Part shown: positions 1-8,872 of the stretch, piece by piece
How the letters are laid out: every line of letters starts with the position of its first letter
Numbering within the stretch: position 1 is the stretch's first letter
Assembly (NCBI GenBank): GCA_963169745.1
Contig: CAUJCU010000013.1
Location: forward strand, 62,001-126,000
Length of the DNA stretch: 64,000 bases
Direction of reading: 5' to 3'
DNA from: Bacteroidota bacterium
Lineage (GTDB): Bacteria > Bacteroidota > Bacteroidia > UBA4408
The notes under the pieces: generated by a model
Seen by the model: the letters and a program-made list of their open reading frames with translations, nothing else
Told to the model about the DNA's origin: nothing
Databases searched by the model: none
Position numbers and translations under genes: made by a program

Positions 1-72
1 CAATTAGCTTCGCTTTTACTGGGAGTTATTATAAAGTCTGTAGTTGCCCACAAGCAAAGGCTTGGCTTTTAA
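1..72 (+). CDS. C-terminal end of an unidentified, probably membrane protein (partial)
   Basis: An open frame enters from the left edge and ends at TAA 70-72, coding about 23 residues (QLASLLLGVIIKSVV, then a basic AHKQRLGF tail). The hydrophobic stretch followed by a short basic tail looks like the last membrane segment of an inner membrane protein. Its stop overlaps the stop of the convergent decarboxylase gene by two bases. Too little is visible to name a family, and a chance open frame is possible. Confidence 0.4.
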   Translation, partial: QLASLLLGVIIKSVVAHKQRLGF

Positions 73-1460
73 TAGCCTAATATTTTAAGCATTGATTTAT
101 AGCTTTGTTCTTTGGCAAATAATTTGGTATAATACTCTCCATCATCATCTACATTAATTATAACATGTTTTGGGGCCGGTATTAGGCAATGCTGAATGCC
201 ACCATATCCACCAAGTGATTCTTGATAAGCACCGGTATGAAAGAAGCCAATATACATAGGTTTTTTCTTATCCAGCTTAGGTAAAAATATTTGATTAATA
301 TGTGCTTCAGAGTTATAATAATCATCACTATCACATGTTAAACCACCTAAATTTACTTTTTCATATTCCTTATCCCAATTGTTAATAGCCAGCATAATAA
401 ATCGCTGTCTAATTCCCCAAGTGTCGGGTAAAGTTGTAATAAACGAAGAGTCAATCATATTCCAAAGCTCTTTATCGTTCTGGTATTTTTGATCAACAAT
501 GCTGTATAATGCAGCGCCACTTTCGCCTACCGTAAAACTACCAAATTCGCTAAAAATATTAGGCTCCTCAACCCCATTTTCATTACAAATTGTTTTTATA
601 TGTTGAACAATTTGTTCAGCCATATACTCATAATCATAATTAAATGCCAATGATGTTCTTATTGGGAAACCACCTCCAATATCAATACTGTCTAATTCAG
701 GGCAAACCTTTTTTAAATCACAGTAAACGTGAATACATTTAGTTAGCTCGTTCCAATAATAAGCCGTGTCTTTTATTCCTGTATTGATAAAAAAGTGCAA
801 CATTTTTAAAGAAAATTTACTGCTCCCCTTTATCTTCGTATGATAAAACTCAACAATATCATTTGATCTAATACCTAATCGCGAGGTGTAAAACTCAAAA
901 TCAGGTTCCTCTTCAGCGGCTATCCGAAGGCCAATTTTACACGGTTTTTTTATAAATTTTTCGTAATACCTTATTTCATCTTTGGTATCTAAAATAGGGG
1001 TAACATTCTCAAAACCATCATTAATTAAATCGGCAATGGCCTGTGCATAGGAAGGACGTTTATAACCATTGCATATCACATAAATTTGTTTTGTAATGAG
1101 CTTATTCTCATATAGCTTTTTTATTATAGGAATATCAAAGCCCGAACTTGTTTCGATATTAATATCATTTTTAAGAGCTTCTTCCAAAACAAAAGAAAAA
1201 TGTGAGCTTTTAGTGCAGTAACAATACGTATAGCTTCCTTTATAGTCGGCTTTAGCAATGGCAACATTAAACAAGCGTTTGGCTTTTTGGATTTGCGAGC
1301 TTATTTTGGGAAGATACGTAATTTTTAGAGGTGTTCCATATTGTTTAATAATATCCATTAATGGAATGTCATAAAAGTACAACTCGCCCTCATTAACTTT
1401 AAAGCCTTCTTGGGGAAAATCGAAGGTTTGATTAATTAAATCAATATACCTGTGGCTCAT
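69..1460 (-). CDS. speA: Arginine decarboxylase, PLP-dependent, short Bacteroidota form
   Basis: Probably converts arginine to agmatine, the first step to putrescine, in the cytosol. The 463-residue protein has the fold type III decarboxylase pattern: a candidate PLP lysine at about K84 in YCYCTKSSHF, a glycine-rich phosphate-binding stretch SIDIGGGFP near residue 262, and a C-terminal barrel with GAYQESLGGYGG near residue 410. It is shorter than the roughly 630-residue proteobacterial SpeA, as expected for Bacteroidota homologues. It is divergent from arginase across a 146 bp region, so the two arginine-consuming enzymes could share control. A different amino acid decarboxylase of the same fold cannot be fully excluded, but the neighbouring arginine genes support this call. 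Confidence 0.85.
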   Translation of the reverse strand: MSHRYIDLINQTFDFPQEGFKVNEGELYFYDIPLMDIIKQYGTPLKITYLPKISSQIQKAKRLFNVAIAKADYKGSYTYCYCTKSSHFSFVLEEALKNDINIETSSGFDIPIIKKLYENKLITKQIYVICNGYKRPSYAQAIADLINDGFENVTPILDTKDEIRYYEKFIKKPCKIGLRIAAEEEPDFEFYTSRLGIRSNDIVEFYHTKIKGSSKFSLKMLHFFINTGIKDTAYYWNELTKCIHVYCDLKKVCPELDSIDIGGGFPIRTSLAFNYDYEYMAEQIVQHIKTICNENGVEEPNIFSEFGSFTVGESGAALYSIVDQKYQNDKELWNMIDSSFITTLPDTWGIRQRFIMLAINNWDKEYEKVNLGGLTCDSDDYYNSEAHINQIFLPKLDKKKPMYIGFFHTGAYQESLGGYGGIQHCLIPAPKHVIINVDDDGEYYTKLFAKEQSYKSMLKILGY

Positions 1461-1525
1461 GTTTTAATAACAGTTAAATATTCTTTGTAAATTTGCGACT
1501 GCAATATACTAAGCTATACAAGATA

Positions 1526-1550
1526 ATTTTATTTTGTTAAAAAATAAAAT
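1526..1550. promoter_or_regulatory. AT-only inverted repeat between speA and arginase
   Basis: A perfect 10 bp inverted repeat, ATTTTATTTT (1526-1535) and AAAATAAAAT (1541-1550), with a 5-base centre, lies in the divergent intergenic region. It could be an operator serving both genes. A TAnnTTTG match (TAAATTTG, 1488-1495, plus strand) lies upstream of it, with no clear -33 partner. AT-rich sequence produces such repeats by chance, so this is weak. Confidence 0.3.
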
Positions 1551-1606
1551 CAAAAGCTTTCGAATTTATTATAGAGCGAGTAAAAATATAAATAAGGACA
1601 ATAATT

Positions 1607-2554
1607 ATGTTGAAAAAAGTAAAGTTCATTGAAGTAAAGTCAGAAATTGGTGCCGGAACCAGAGGAGCAAGTTTAGGGATAGATGCCATTAAAATAGCAT
1701 CACTCGATCATGGAAGCACTTTATTTAAACGTATCCCATCGGTTGAAATTCCCAATGAGAATCATCTTCTTTTTGAAACCGTTGGCAGCTCTTATGCGAA
1801 AAGAATTAAAGGAGTTTTGAATATGTATGAACGTATTTCTAAAGAAGTAGCAGCCACCCTTAAAAGTAATGAATTTCCGATAGTACTTGCCGGTGATCAT
1901 AGTACTGCTGGAGGAACTTTGTCAGGGATTAAAATAGCTTTTCCGAAACAACGATTAGGTGCTATTTGGATAGATGCTCATGCAGATATGCACTCGCCAT
2001 TTACCACACCTACCGGAAATATGCACGGGATGCCTTTAGCAACTGCATTAGCCGAGGACAATACAATAAACAAAATAAATAAAGTTGACAAAGAGACAGC
2101 CGAATTGTGGAACAAATTAAAAAAGGTTGGTAATATTTCTCCTAAAATTAATTATCGTGATTTGGTGTTTATAGCCCTACGCGATATGGAACCTGAGGAA
2201 AAATATTTACTCAAAAAACACAATGTTAAGGTATTTACTACGGCTGATGTACGCAGAAATGGAGTAGAGAAAATAGCTCGTGATACTTTAGCTCATTTGA
2301 ATGCCTGCAATCAAATTTACGTTTCGTTTGATGTGGACAGTATGGACTCTTCTATTAGTAAAGGCACTGGAACTCCTGTGCGCAATGGAATTACGGAAAG
2401 AGAAGCCGGCAGTTTATGTGTACGCCTAATTCAAAACGGAAAGGTATGCTGTTTTGAAATTTGTGAGGTAAACCCAACCTTAGACAAAGAGAATCTAATG
2501 GCCGAAAACACTTTTGAAATTCTACAAAAAGTAGTATCGCAACTTACCAACTAA
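1607..2554 (+). CDS. rocF: Arginase (arginine to ornithine and urea)
   Basis: A 315-residue member of the ureohydrolase family with all the dimanganese-binding motifs: GDHS at about 96-99, DAHAD at 123-127 and DVDSMD near 242-247. The motif GNMHGMP after the second metal site is typical of true arginases rather than agmatinases. The product would split cytosolic arginine into ornithine and urea. It is followed 16 bases later by argS on the same strand, so the two are probably cotranscribed. The start ATG follows an A/G-rich stretch (ataaggacaataatt). The divergent decarboxylase competes for the same substrate. Confidence 0.9.
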   Translation: MLKKVKFIEVKSEIGAGTRGASLGIDAIKIASLDHGSTLFKRIPSVEIPNENHLLFETVGSSYAKRIKGVLNMYERISKEVAATLKSNEFPIVLAGDHSTAGGTLSGIKIAFPKQRLGAIWIDAHADMHSPFTTPTGNMHGMPLATALAEDNTINKINKVDKETAELWNKLKKVGNISPKINYRDLVFIALRDMEPEEKYLLKKHNVKVFTTADVRRNGVEKIARDTLAHLNACNQIYVSFDVDSMDSSISKGTGTPVRNGITEREAGSLCVRLIQNGKVCCFEICEVNPTLDKENLMAENTFEILQKVVSQLTN

Positions 2555-2570
2555 ACCACTGCTTAAGATA

Positions 2571-4352
2571 ATGATTATTGAACAACAAATTAAAGCAGCT
2601 ATTACTGAGGCTTTAAAGCAATTATTTAGCCTATCGCTTGATCCTAATGATGTGTTGCTGCAAAAAACGAAGAAAGAATTTAAAGGAGATTTTACTTTAG
2701 TTGTTTTCTCATTTAGCAAAATAGATAAGCAAAGCCCTGAGCAAACTGCCCAAAAAATTGGATTACATTTAACGCAGCACAATAGCAATTTAATTAAATC
2801 TTTTAATGTTGTAAAAGGATTTTTAAACCTGGAATTGCATGATGCTGTTTGGTTACATTTTTTTTGTGAGTATGCTGTACAGCCACAATACGGCATAAGG
2901 CCTGTGATAATAAATTTACCACCGATATTGGTAGAATTCGCTTCGCCAAACACCAATAAACCCCTTCATTTAGGTCATATCAGAAATATACTTTTAGGCT
3001 ATAGTATTTCTAAGATAATTGAAGCAAATGGGACAAAAGTTTATAAAGTAAGTATTACCAACGACCGGGGTATTCATATTTGTAAGAGTATGCTGGCGTA
3101 TCAGCTCTTTGGGCATGGAGAGTCGCCTGAAAGCTGCTCTGTTAAAGGCGATCATTTAGTAGGAAAGTATTATGTTATATTTGACAAAAAGTATAAAGAA
3201 GAAATTGCTGAACTGATAGCCTCTGGTAATACCAAAGAAGAAGCTGAAAAAAATGCTCCTATAATGTTACAGGTACAGGAAATGCTTCGGCAATGGGAAG
3301 CCGGAAACGCTGAAGTAATAGCTCTTTGGAAAACTATGAACAGTTGGGTATATCAAGGATTTGATGAGACTTACAAATCATTGGGTGTTTCATTTGATAA
3401 AGTATATTACGAGTCGGAAACCTATTTATTAGGGAAGCAAAAAGTTGAAGATGGACTCCAAAAAGAAGTATTTTATAAAAAGGAAGATAATTCGGTTTGG
3501 GTTGATTTAACTGACCAGGGACTTGATGAAAAGGTTTTGATGCGTGGTGATGGAACTTCACTATACATAACCCAAGATATAGGAACATCTATAACCCGAC
3601 ATGAAGAATTTAACTTTGATAAAATGATATATGTGGTTGGGAATGAGCAGGACTATCATTTTAAAGTTTTGTTTAAAATATTAGAAAAGCTAAAATTTTC
3701 ATGGGCTTCAGGGCTTTATCATTGCAGTTACGGAATGGTAGAATTGCCCGAAGGGAAGATGAAATCTCGAGAAGGAACGGTGGTAGATGCTGATGATTTG
3801 ATCACCGAAATGATTCAAAATGCCCGTCAAACTACAGAAGAATTAGGCAAGACAGAAGGCTTAACAGAGGTTGAAAAAGAAACTTTGTACCATACGGTTG
3901 GATTAGGAGCATTAAAATACTTTTTGCTGAAAGTTGATCCGAAAAAGAAAATGCTTTTTAACCCCAAGGAGTCTATTGATTTTCAGGGCAACACAGGTCC
4001 TTTTATTCAATATACACATGCTCGAATTAAGTCCATATTACGCAAATCAGAAAATCTGGTTCGTGTCCAAAAAGAGCTTACTTTTTCATCAAAAGAGAAA
4101 GAATTAATTCGCTTAATTTATGATTTTCCTCAAATAATAAGTGATGCAGCAAATACATACAGCCCGGCCATAGTGGCTAATTATGTGTATGAGTTAGCTA
4201 AAGAGTTTAATCAATTTTATCATGAGTGCCCTATACTAAAAGAAACAGATGTAACTATTCGAAATTTCAGACTAAATTTAATACAGGTGGTTGCTCATGT
4301 TATTCAAACTTCAATGAATTTATTGGGCGCTCAAGTTCCTGAGCGAATGTAA
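2571..4352 (+). CDS. argS: Arginyl-tRNA synthetase
   Basis: Class I aminoacyl-tRNA synthetase of 593 residues that charges tRNA-Arg. The HIGH signature appears as HLGHIRN near residues 133-139, preceded by the family motif FASPNTNKPLH. The KMSK-like loop is KMKSREGTVVDAD near residue 396. The C-terminal anticodon-binding DALR domain ends in a typical short MxLLGAQVPERM tail. Length is normal for the family. It lies just downstream of arginase, which makes a three-gene cluster of arginine-using enzymes with speA. Confidence 0.97.
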   Translation: MIIEQQIKAAITEALKQLFSLSLDPNDVLLQKTKKEFKGDFTLVVFSFSKIDKQSPEQTAQKIGLHLTQHNSNLIKSFNVVKGFLNLELHDAVWLHFFCEYAVQPQYGIRPVIINLPPILVEFASPNTNKPLHLGHIRNILLGYSISKIIEANGTKVYKVSITNDRGIHICKSMLAYQLFGHGESPESCSVKGDHLVGKYYVIFDKKYKEEIAELIASGNTKEEAEKNAPIMLQVQEMLRQWEAGNAEVIALWKTMNSWVYQGFDETYKSLGVSFDKVYYESETYLLGKQKVEDGLQKEVFYKKEDNSVWVDLTDQGLDEKVLMRGDGTSLYITQDIGTSITRHEEFNFDKMIYVVGNEQDYHFKVLFKILEKLKFSWASGLYHCSYGMVELPEGKMKSREGTVVDADDLITEMIQNARQTTEELGKTEGLTEVEKETLYHTVGLGALKYFLLKVDPKKKMLFNPKESIDFQGNTGPFIQYTHARIKSILRKSENLVRVQKELTFSSKEKELIRLIYDFPQIISDAANTYSPAIVANYVYELAKEFNQFYHECPILKETDVTIRNFRLNLIQVVAHVIQTSMNLLGAQVPERM

Positions 4353-4367
4353 TCGTTCAAAGCTATA

Positions 4368-6683
4368 TTAGTTTATTTCTATTTCATCAACAAAAAGCCA
4401 AGGCCTATTACCAGCCCCATTTTTTTCGGCAGGAATAAGCGGTGCGCAATATACTTTTACCTTTACATAACGACCTGGTGTTGGCTTAAAAGTATAGCTG
4501 TAACTGTAACGATCCTTTGTTGATGTAATGTTTGGAGGTGTAGTTATTGGAGTAAATGTGTTATTATCTGCTGAAGTATATAATTCAATTTTATGTGGTA
4601 AATAAATCCAATCTGTTTCATTTTTTAAACATCCAATAGTAACTGCACTTAGTGTGTCTATTCGTTTTAAATCAATAGTGGCTTCCATATCTTTTCCAGT
4701 CCAGGCTAGCCATTCCTCGTTTATTCGTGGGGCATAACCACGCATGCCATCCAGTAAATTACCTTTATTATAGTATGTGCTTGGAGGTTCTGTAAAAGTT
4801 ATTTTTTTTCCTAAGCCTTTATGGTAATAGATATCAATTCCACAATACTTTCCGAATGGCTTACCAGCCGTAAAATACTGCGCCCCACCGTGAAATGACG
4901 ATGTAATCATAATCGGTTCTTTATATGTCTGAGTTGCCCTGCTGCCTGCTAAAAGCATGATTAAATCAGTCGAATCGTTAGCATTATTTTCAAACAATAC
5001 ATTATTAAGATATAGGTAAGTTTTATAGGTACTGGAATCGGTTTTAACTTTATATGTAATATTATAAAGAGATTCAGAATGAGGTATTTTATTAAAATTG
5101 AGGTATTTCAAATGTTTCTTTGTGCGCTTTAAAAAACCGGTTAAATCTTTATTTTGTTCGGGGCTCCATACTACTTCTGAAATTGCTGCCATTCGTGGAA
5201 GCGCATTGTAACACACCGCATCAAACGAGGTTAAATATTCCGTCCATAAATTTCCTTGGGCTCCTAAAATAAATGATCTTTCATTCTCATTTAGTGCTTC
5301 AGGCACCGGATTAAAGTGATAGACTTTCTCAAGTGGAGTAAACCCTCCAATAGCTAAAGGCTCAACAGCAGGATGCCCCTGATAGTGGTCAAAATAACAA
5401 TGCGAACCGGGTGTCATAACTACTTCGTGATGTTGTTTGGCAGCAGCTATACCCCCTTCGGTTCCGCGCCAGCTCATTACTGCAGCTTGTGGAGGCAAAC
5501 CACCTTCCAGAATCTCGTCCCAGCCTATTATTTTTTTTTGATGTTTTGTAAGAAATTTCTCTATTGTTTGTATAAAATAAGACTGTAATTCGTGTTCATC
5601 TTTAAGGCCTTTTTCTTTTATCAATTTTTGACAGTGAGAACATTTTTTCCAACGCGTTTTAGGGCACTCATCACCTCCAATATGTATAAATTGTCCAGGA
5701 AAAAGGGACATCACTTCAAGTAAGACATTTTCCAAAAACTCAAATGTTTCCGGTTTGGGACAAAACACATCATCAAACACACCCCATTTTTTTTCCACTT
5801 CAAATGGGCCGTCATTACAAGCAAGCTCAGGATAAGCAGCCAATGCAGCTAAGGCGTGTCCGGGCATTTCTATTTCAGGAATTATGGTAACGTGTTTAGA
5901 AGCAGCATAAGCTACAACCTCTTTAATATCTTGTTGGGTGTAAAAACCGCCATATCGAAGTGTATCAAATTTGTGATCGGTGTAATGACCAATCATACTC
6001 CCCTTTCGCCAAGCTCCCTTTTGGGTAAGCATTGGATATTTTTTTATTTCTATTCGCCAGCCTTGATCATCGGTTAAATGCCAATGAAAAACATTCATTT
6101 TATACATGCTTATGAGATCAATATATTTTTTTACCTCATCTTTTGAAAAAAAGTGACGGCAAACATCCAAATGCATTCCGCGCCATTCAAAGCGAGCACT
6201 ATCACTAATATAACATGCCGGAAGAATTGCTTCATGCTGTTGATACGTATCAAAAATAAGTTGCTTCAAACTCTCAAAAGCATTCTTTAAACCTTCGCCC
6301 TTAGCTTTAATAACTATTTGTTCGGGTTTTATTTGAAATTCATACTTCTCAGATTCATTTTTTACCGAATTTATATAAATAAGATTTTTTTGGTTTTTGG
6401 TGTAATTAATGAGTTCTAGTTTATACCCATAATAATTTTGAAGCCATTCGTTAAAGAACAAAACCTCAGCTTTGTTTTTCTCATCCACATCATCAACTAA
6501 AACTATTTTGGTATTGCTATTAAATTTAAAATTTCCAAACATCATATCGGTTGATACCGGTGCCGGAATGATATTAAGCTGTGCTTTGACAGAAAAGCAG
6601 GAACTCAAAATTAAAAATAGCATAATACTCCACTTACAATTAGAGATTATCTTATTTTGGAGTGTCGAAGAGGGTTTATTCAA
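4368..6683 (-). CDS. Secreted beta-N-acetylhexosaminidase, glycoside hydrolase family 20
   Basis: Removes terminal N-acetylhexosamines, probably from chitin-derived or glycan oligosaccharides outside the cytoplasm. An N-terminal GH20b-type domain (about residues 35-160) precedes the GH20 catalytic barrel, with FHWHLTDDQGWRIEIKKYP near residue 200 and the catalytic Asp-Glu pair in HIGGDE near residue 335. The last 150 residues look like an F5/8-type discoidin or carbohydrate-binding fold (IELYTSADNNTFTPI). The only start that gives the full open frame is TTG at 6683; an ATG at 6623 gives MLFLILSSCFSVKAQ, a very short signal peptide, so the true start is unsettled. It converges with argS. Confidence 0.92.
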   Translation of the reverse strand: MNKPSSTLQNKIISNCKWSIMLFLILSSCFSVKAQLNIIPAPVSTDMMFGNFKFNSNTKIVLVDDVDEKNKAEVLFFNEWLQNYYGYKLELINYTKNQKNLIYINSVKNESEKYEFQIKPEQIVIKAKGEGLKNAFESLKQLIFDTYQQHEAILPACYISDSARFEWRGMHLDVCRHFFSKDEVKKYIDLISMYKMNVFHWHLTDDQGWRIEIKKYPMLTQKGAWRKGSMIGHYTDHKFDTLRYGGFYTQQDIKEVVAYAASKHVTIIPEIEMPGHALAALAAYPELACNDGPFEVEKKWGVFDDVFCPKPETFEFLENVLLEVMSLFPGQFIHIGGDECPKTRWKKCSHCQKLIKEKGLKDEHELQSYFIQTIEKFLTKHQKKIIGWDEILEGGLPPQAAVMSWRGTEGGIAAAKQHHEVVMTPGSHCYFDHYQGHPAVEPLAIGGFTPLEKVYHFNPVPEALNENERSFILGAQGNLWTEYLTSFDAVCYNALPRMAAISEVVWSPEQNKDLTGFLKRTKKHLKYLNFNKIPHSESLYNITYKVKTDSSTYKTYLYLNNVLFENNANDSTDLIMLLAGSRATQTYKEPIMITSSFHGGAQYFTAGKPFGKYCGIDIYYHKGLGKKITFTEPPSTYYNKGNLLDGMRGYAPRINEEWLAWTGKDMEATIDLKRIDTLSAVTIGCLKNETDWIYLPHKIELYTSADNNTFTPITTPPNITSTKDRYSYSYTFKPTPGRYVKVKVYCAPLIPAEKNGAGNRPWLFVDEIEIN

Positions 6684-6771
6684 ACTATTATTTTCTTTTA
6701 ATGAAAATTATATGGGAGCTTGTTTACATTACGTTAAAGAAATTATATAGCGCTCAAGAAAAGTTTGTTTT

Positions 6772-7059
6772 TTACTTAGTAGTGTGCTGTGCATTAAAGT
6801 ATTGCTTTACCAAGATCCATTTCTTGTTTAATCGTTTTCTAAACACATAAACAGCTAAAGTAGAAAGTAATAAATAGGGAATAGCCATAAGATACATAAT
6901 AGCTCTATTAATTCCTCGGGCAGCATTGCCCCCACCCTCTAAGTTTGAGCTTGGCCCCAAACGACACTGCACACAACCTTGAGCATACACGTCATATTGT
7001 TGACCAACAACAAGAAGCAGCACAACAATAAGTAGCAATAAGTAGGATTTTCTTTTCAT
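6772..7059 (-). CDS. Small exported CxxC protein with one transmembrane helix, cytochrome oxidase cluster
   Basis: This 95-residue protein has an N-terminal signal peptide ending near VYAQ, then GCVQCRLGPSSN with a CxxC pair, a short glycine-rich segment (GGGNAARGIN), and a helix of about 20 hydrophobic residues (IMYLMAIPYLLLSTLAVYVF) before a basic cytosolic tail. The expected topology places the cysteines outside the cytoplasmic membrane. It is the last gene of a run with cytochrome oxidase subunits, a SCO homologue and DUF420, 21 bases after the latter. A role in copper or thiol handling for oxidase assembly is an inference from context; no named family is recognised. Confidence 0.75.
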   Translation of the reverse strand: MKRKSYLLLLIVVLLLVVGQQYDVYAQGCVQCRLGPSSNLEGGGNAARGINRAIMYLMAIPYLLLSTLAVYVFRKRLNKKWILVKQYFNAQHTTK

Positions 7060-7080
7060 TTAACAGACAAAGTTACAAAT

Positions 7081-7611
7081 TTACCTTTGATAAAACGGAG
7101 ATATCATAAAATAAACCGCCACACCGCTAATGGTCACATAAAGCCACAAAGGAAATGAAATACGGGTAATTTTTTTGTGTTTAATACGTTCGTTTGCTAA
7201 TCCGTAATAAAATGAGAGTAATATTAAAGGGAGCACCACAGCCGAAAAAACGATATGCGATACTAAAACAAAAACATACAATGGGCGTAAAGCATGGTCT
7301 TTGGGGAAAGTAGTTTCTTCAGCCATCCAATGATAGGTAAGGTATGAGAGTAAAAACATACAAGACAATACAAAAGCTGTAATATTTAGTTTTTTATGCA
7401 TTAAAAAATTCTTCTGTTTTATATAATAAAAAGATAAAACTAAGAGTAATGAACAAGTTGCATTAATTGTAGCATTTAAAGCCGGGAGTTTGTAAACCCA
7501 AGCAGGAACATGTTCGGGAGCAGGAAATACGTTACGATTTAACAACACAATGGCAGCTAAAACAAGCGCACTTAGAAGCAATACCAGTCTGAAAATTTTC
7601 TTATCATTCAT
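7081..7611 (-). CDS. DUF420 membrane protein, probable cytochrome oxidase assembly factor
   Basis: A 176-residue protein with about five hydrophobic helices and conserved-looking histidines (HKKLN, YHWMAEET, SHIVFSAVVLPL). This matches DUF420, the family that includes CtaM of Staphylococcus, a factor needed for aa3-type quinol oxidase function. It would act in the cytoplasmic membrane. It sits between the SCO homologue (86 bases upstream) and the CxxC membrane protein (21 bases downstream), the usual Bacteroidota arrangement next to oxidase subunits. The exact step it serves, heme or copper insertion, cannot be told from sequence. Confidence 0.8.
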   Translation of the reverse strand: MNDKKIFRLVLLLSALVLAAIVLLNRNVFPAPEHVPAWVYKLPALNATINATCSLLLVLSFYYIKQKNFLMHKKLNITAFVLSCMFLLSYLTYHWMAEETTFPKDHALRPLYVFVLVSHIVFSAVVLPLILLSFYYGLANERIKHKKITRISFPLWLYVTISGVAVYFMISPFYQR

Positions 7612-7697
7612 AGCGCAAATATAGAAAGAATTTATCGGTATAGCAGCTTTTCAAGCAATTGCTTTATGTTGCAAAACTTATAAAGTTATTGTGATAA

Positions 7698-8384
7698 TTA
7701 ATGTGTTTTTTTTATTCTTCCATACTCAGAAGCCAATACAGCAGCTTCGTTAATTAGGCGACTGGTTTCGGTTAGTGTATTAGAACGATATATGCCTCTG
7801 ATATTATTTTTTCTGTCAATAAGCAACATATATAAAGACCCGTTGAACTGTTGGGTATGCCTGCTTAACAGGTCATGGTTTTCAAAAACTTCAAAAGCTT
7901 TTTGAGCAGGACCAGCGGTAACATTCCATAAGGGTAAGTGTGCATGTACTTTATCGGCATATTGTTTTAGAGCAGCCAGGGTATCGTTTCCTGTATTTTT
8001 TAATATGGCTACAACATGAAATTGTTTTCGTAAATAATCTAGTTTACGTTGTACAGTAAACATTTGTGCCCCTAATTGATCAGCCTCAGGTGATGAAAAA
8101 TCAACCATGGCAAGCAAATAAATTTTATCACTCAGGGTTGTAGAATCAACAATATCATTGTTTTGATTTCTTAAGTTTAAGCCCGGAAGTGTATAATGTA
8201 TGGTGTCTGAGTTTATTGTGACACCTTTGTAAGGGCCAAAATAAGGTAGTTTAATAAATACTTTAGGATTACCACTAGTGAGTGGTTCGCGGATAACGAA
8301 AAAGTAAAAAGAAAAACATAAGATTATTGGGAAAAGAAAAGTTAAAAGAAGAGCAAACTTCCTATACGAATTTACTTTACCCAT
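7698..8384 (-). CDS. SCO1/SenC-family protein lacking the copper-binding cysteines
   Basis: The 228-residue protein has one N-terminal membrane anchor (about residues 8-30) and a thioredoxin-like domain. SCO proteins normally deliver copper to the CuA site of cytochrome oxidase through a CxxxC motif and a distant histidine. Here the segment that should hold CxxxC reads LLAMVDFSSPEADQLGAQM, and the entire extracytoplasmic domain contains no cysteine; the only one is in the membrane helix. A histidine in LLSRHTQQFNGSLYMLLIDR is in a plausible position for the SCO histidine. Position between oxidase subunit IV and DUF420 supports an oxidase role, but classical Cu(I) binding or thiol chemistry looks impossible. 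Confidence 0.8.
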   Translation of the reverse strand: MGKVNSYRKFALLLTFLFPIILCFSFYFFVIREPLTSGNPKVFIKLPYFGPYKGVTINSDTIHYTLPGLNLRNQNNDIVDSTTLSDKIYLLAMVDFSSPEADQLGAQMFTVQRKLDYLRKQFHVVAILKNTGNDTLAALKQYADKVHAHLPLWNVTAGPAQKAFEVFENHDLLSRHTQQFNGSLYMLLIDRKNNIRGIYRSNTLTETSRLINEAAVLASEYGRIKKTH

Positions 8385-8419
8385 TAGTTTCTCAACAAGC
8401 CCTTAGGATTGTCTTTATT

Positions 8420-8836
8420 TTAATGTTTAGCCTCAGGACTATGGTGTACAGCTCCGCTAACATTTTTATCTACCGGATAACGGTCAATTTTCGAGAAGTT
8501 ACCTTCACTTAAATCGAGCAGTAAAATCAAGTAAATGATCAAAACCAAAAATGGTCCCAAAACAACCCATTTAAGTGCTTTTACTTCATCGCCAAGGTGC
8601 ATAAAAGACAACACTATATATGCTGCTTTAACGATAGTTAAACTAATAAAAAATATTTGTAAAAAGATCTTACTTAAAGCCCAACTTTCGGCTTTAAAAC
8701 CAACAAGAAGTTCAACCAAAGTAACACCAAGCAGTATCCAAAATACTTTCCAAATTACTTTACGTACATTTTTACCATGGTCTTCGTCATGCTGAGCCAT
8801 TAATTCATAAGAAGGGTAACCATCATTAAATTCCAT
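8420..8836 (-). CDS. ctaF: Cytochrome c oxidase subunit IV (caa3 type)
   Basis: A 138-residue membrane protein with three predicted helices (residues about 30-47, 55-78 and 85-108), the pattern of the small prokaryotic COX4/CtaF subunit. Short charged ends flank the helices and the tail is His-containing (VHHSPEAKH). It starts 36 bases after subunit III and precedes the SCO homologue by 35 bases, so it is part of the same transcription unit. The subunit stabilises the haem-copper terminal oxidase. Subunits I and II are not in this window. Confidence 0.85.
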   Translation of the reverse strand: MEFNDGYPSYELMAQHDEDHGKNVRKVIWKVFWILLGVTLVELLVGFKAESWALSKIFLQIFFISLTIVKAAYIVLSFMHLGDEVKALKWVVLGPFLVLIIYLILLLDLSEGNFSKIDRYPVDKNVSGAVHHSPEAKH

Positions 8837-8872
8837 AATGTTTTGATTAATTAATTTGAAATATTTTTAAAC

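Noticed and set aside
2522-2956. 144-residue minus-strand ORF over the arginase end and argS start
   Set aside because: It overlaps two strongly conserved coding regions in the opposite direction with no promoter or homology.
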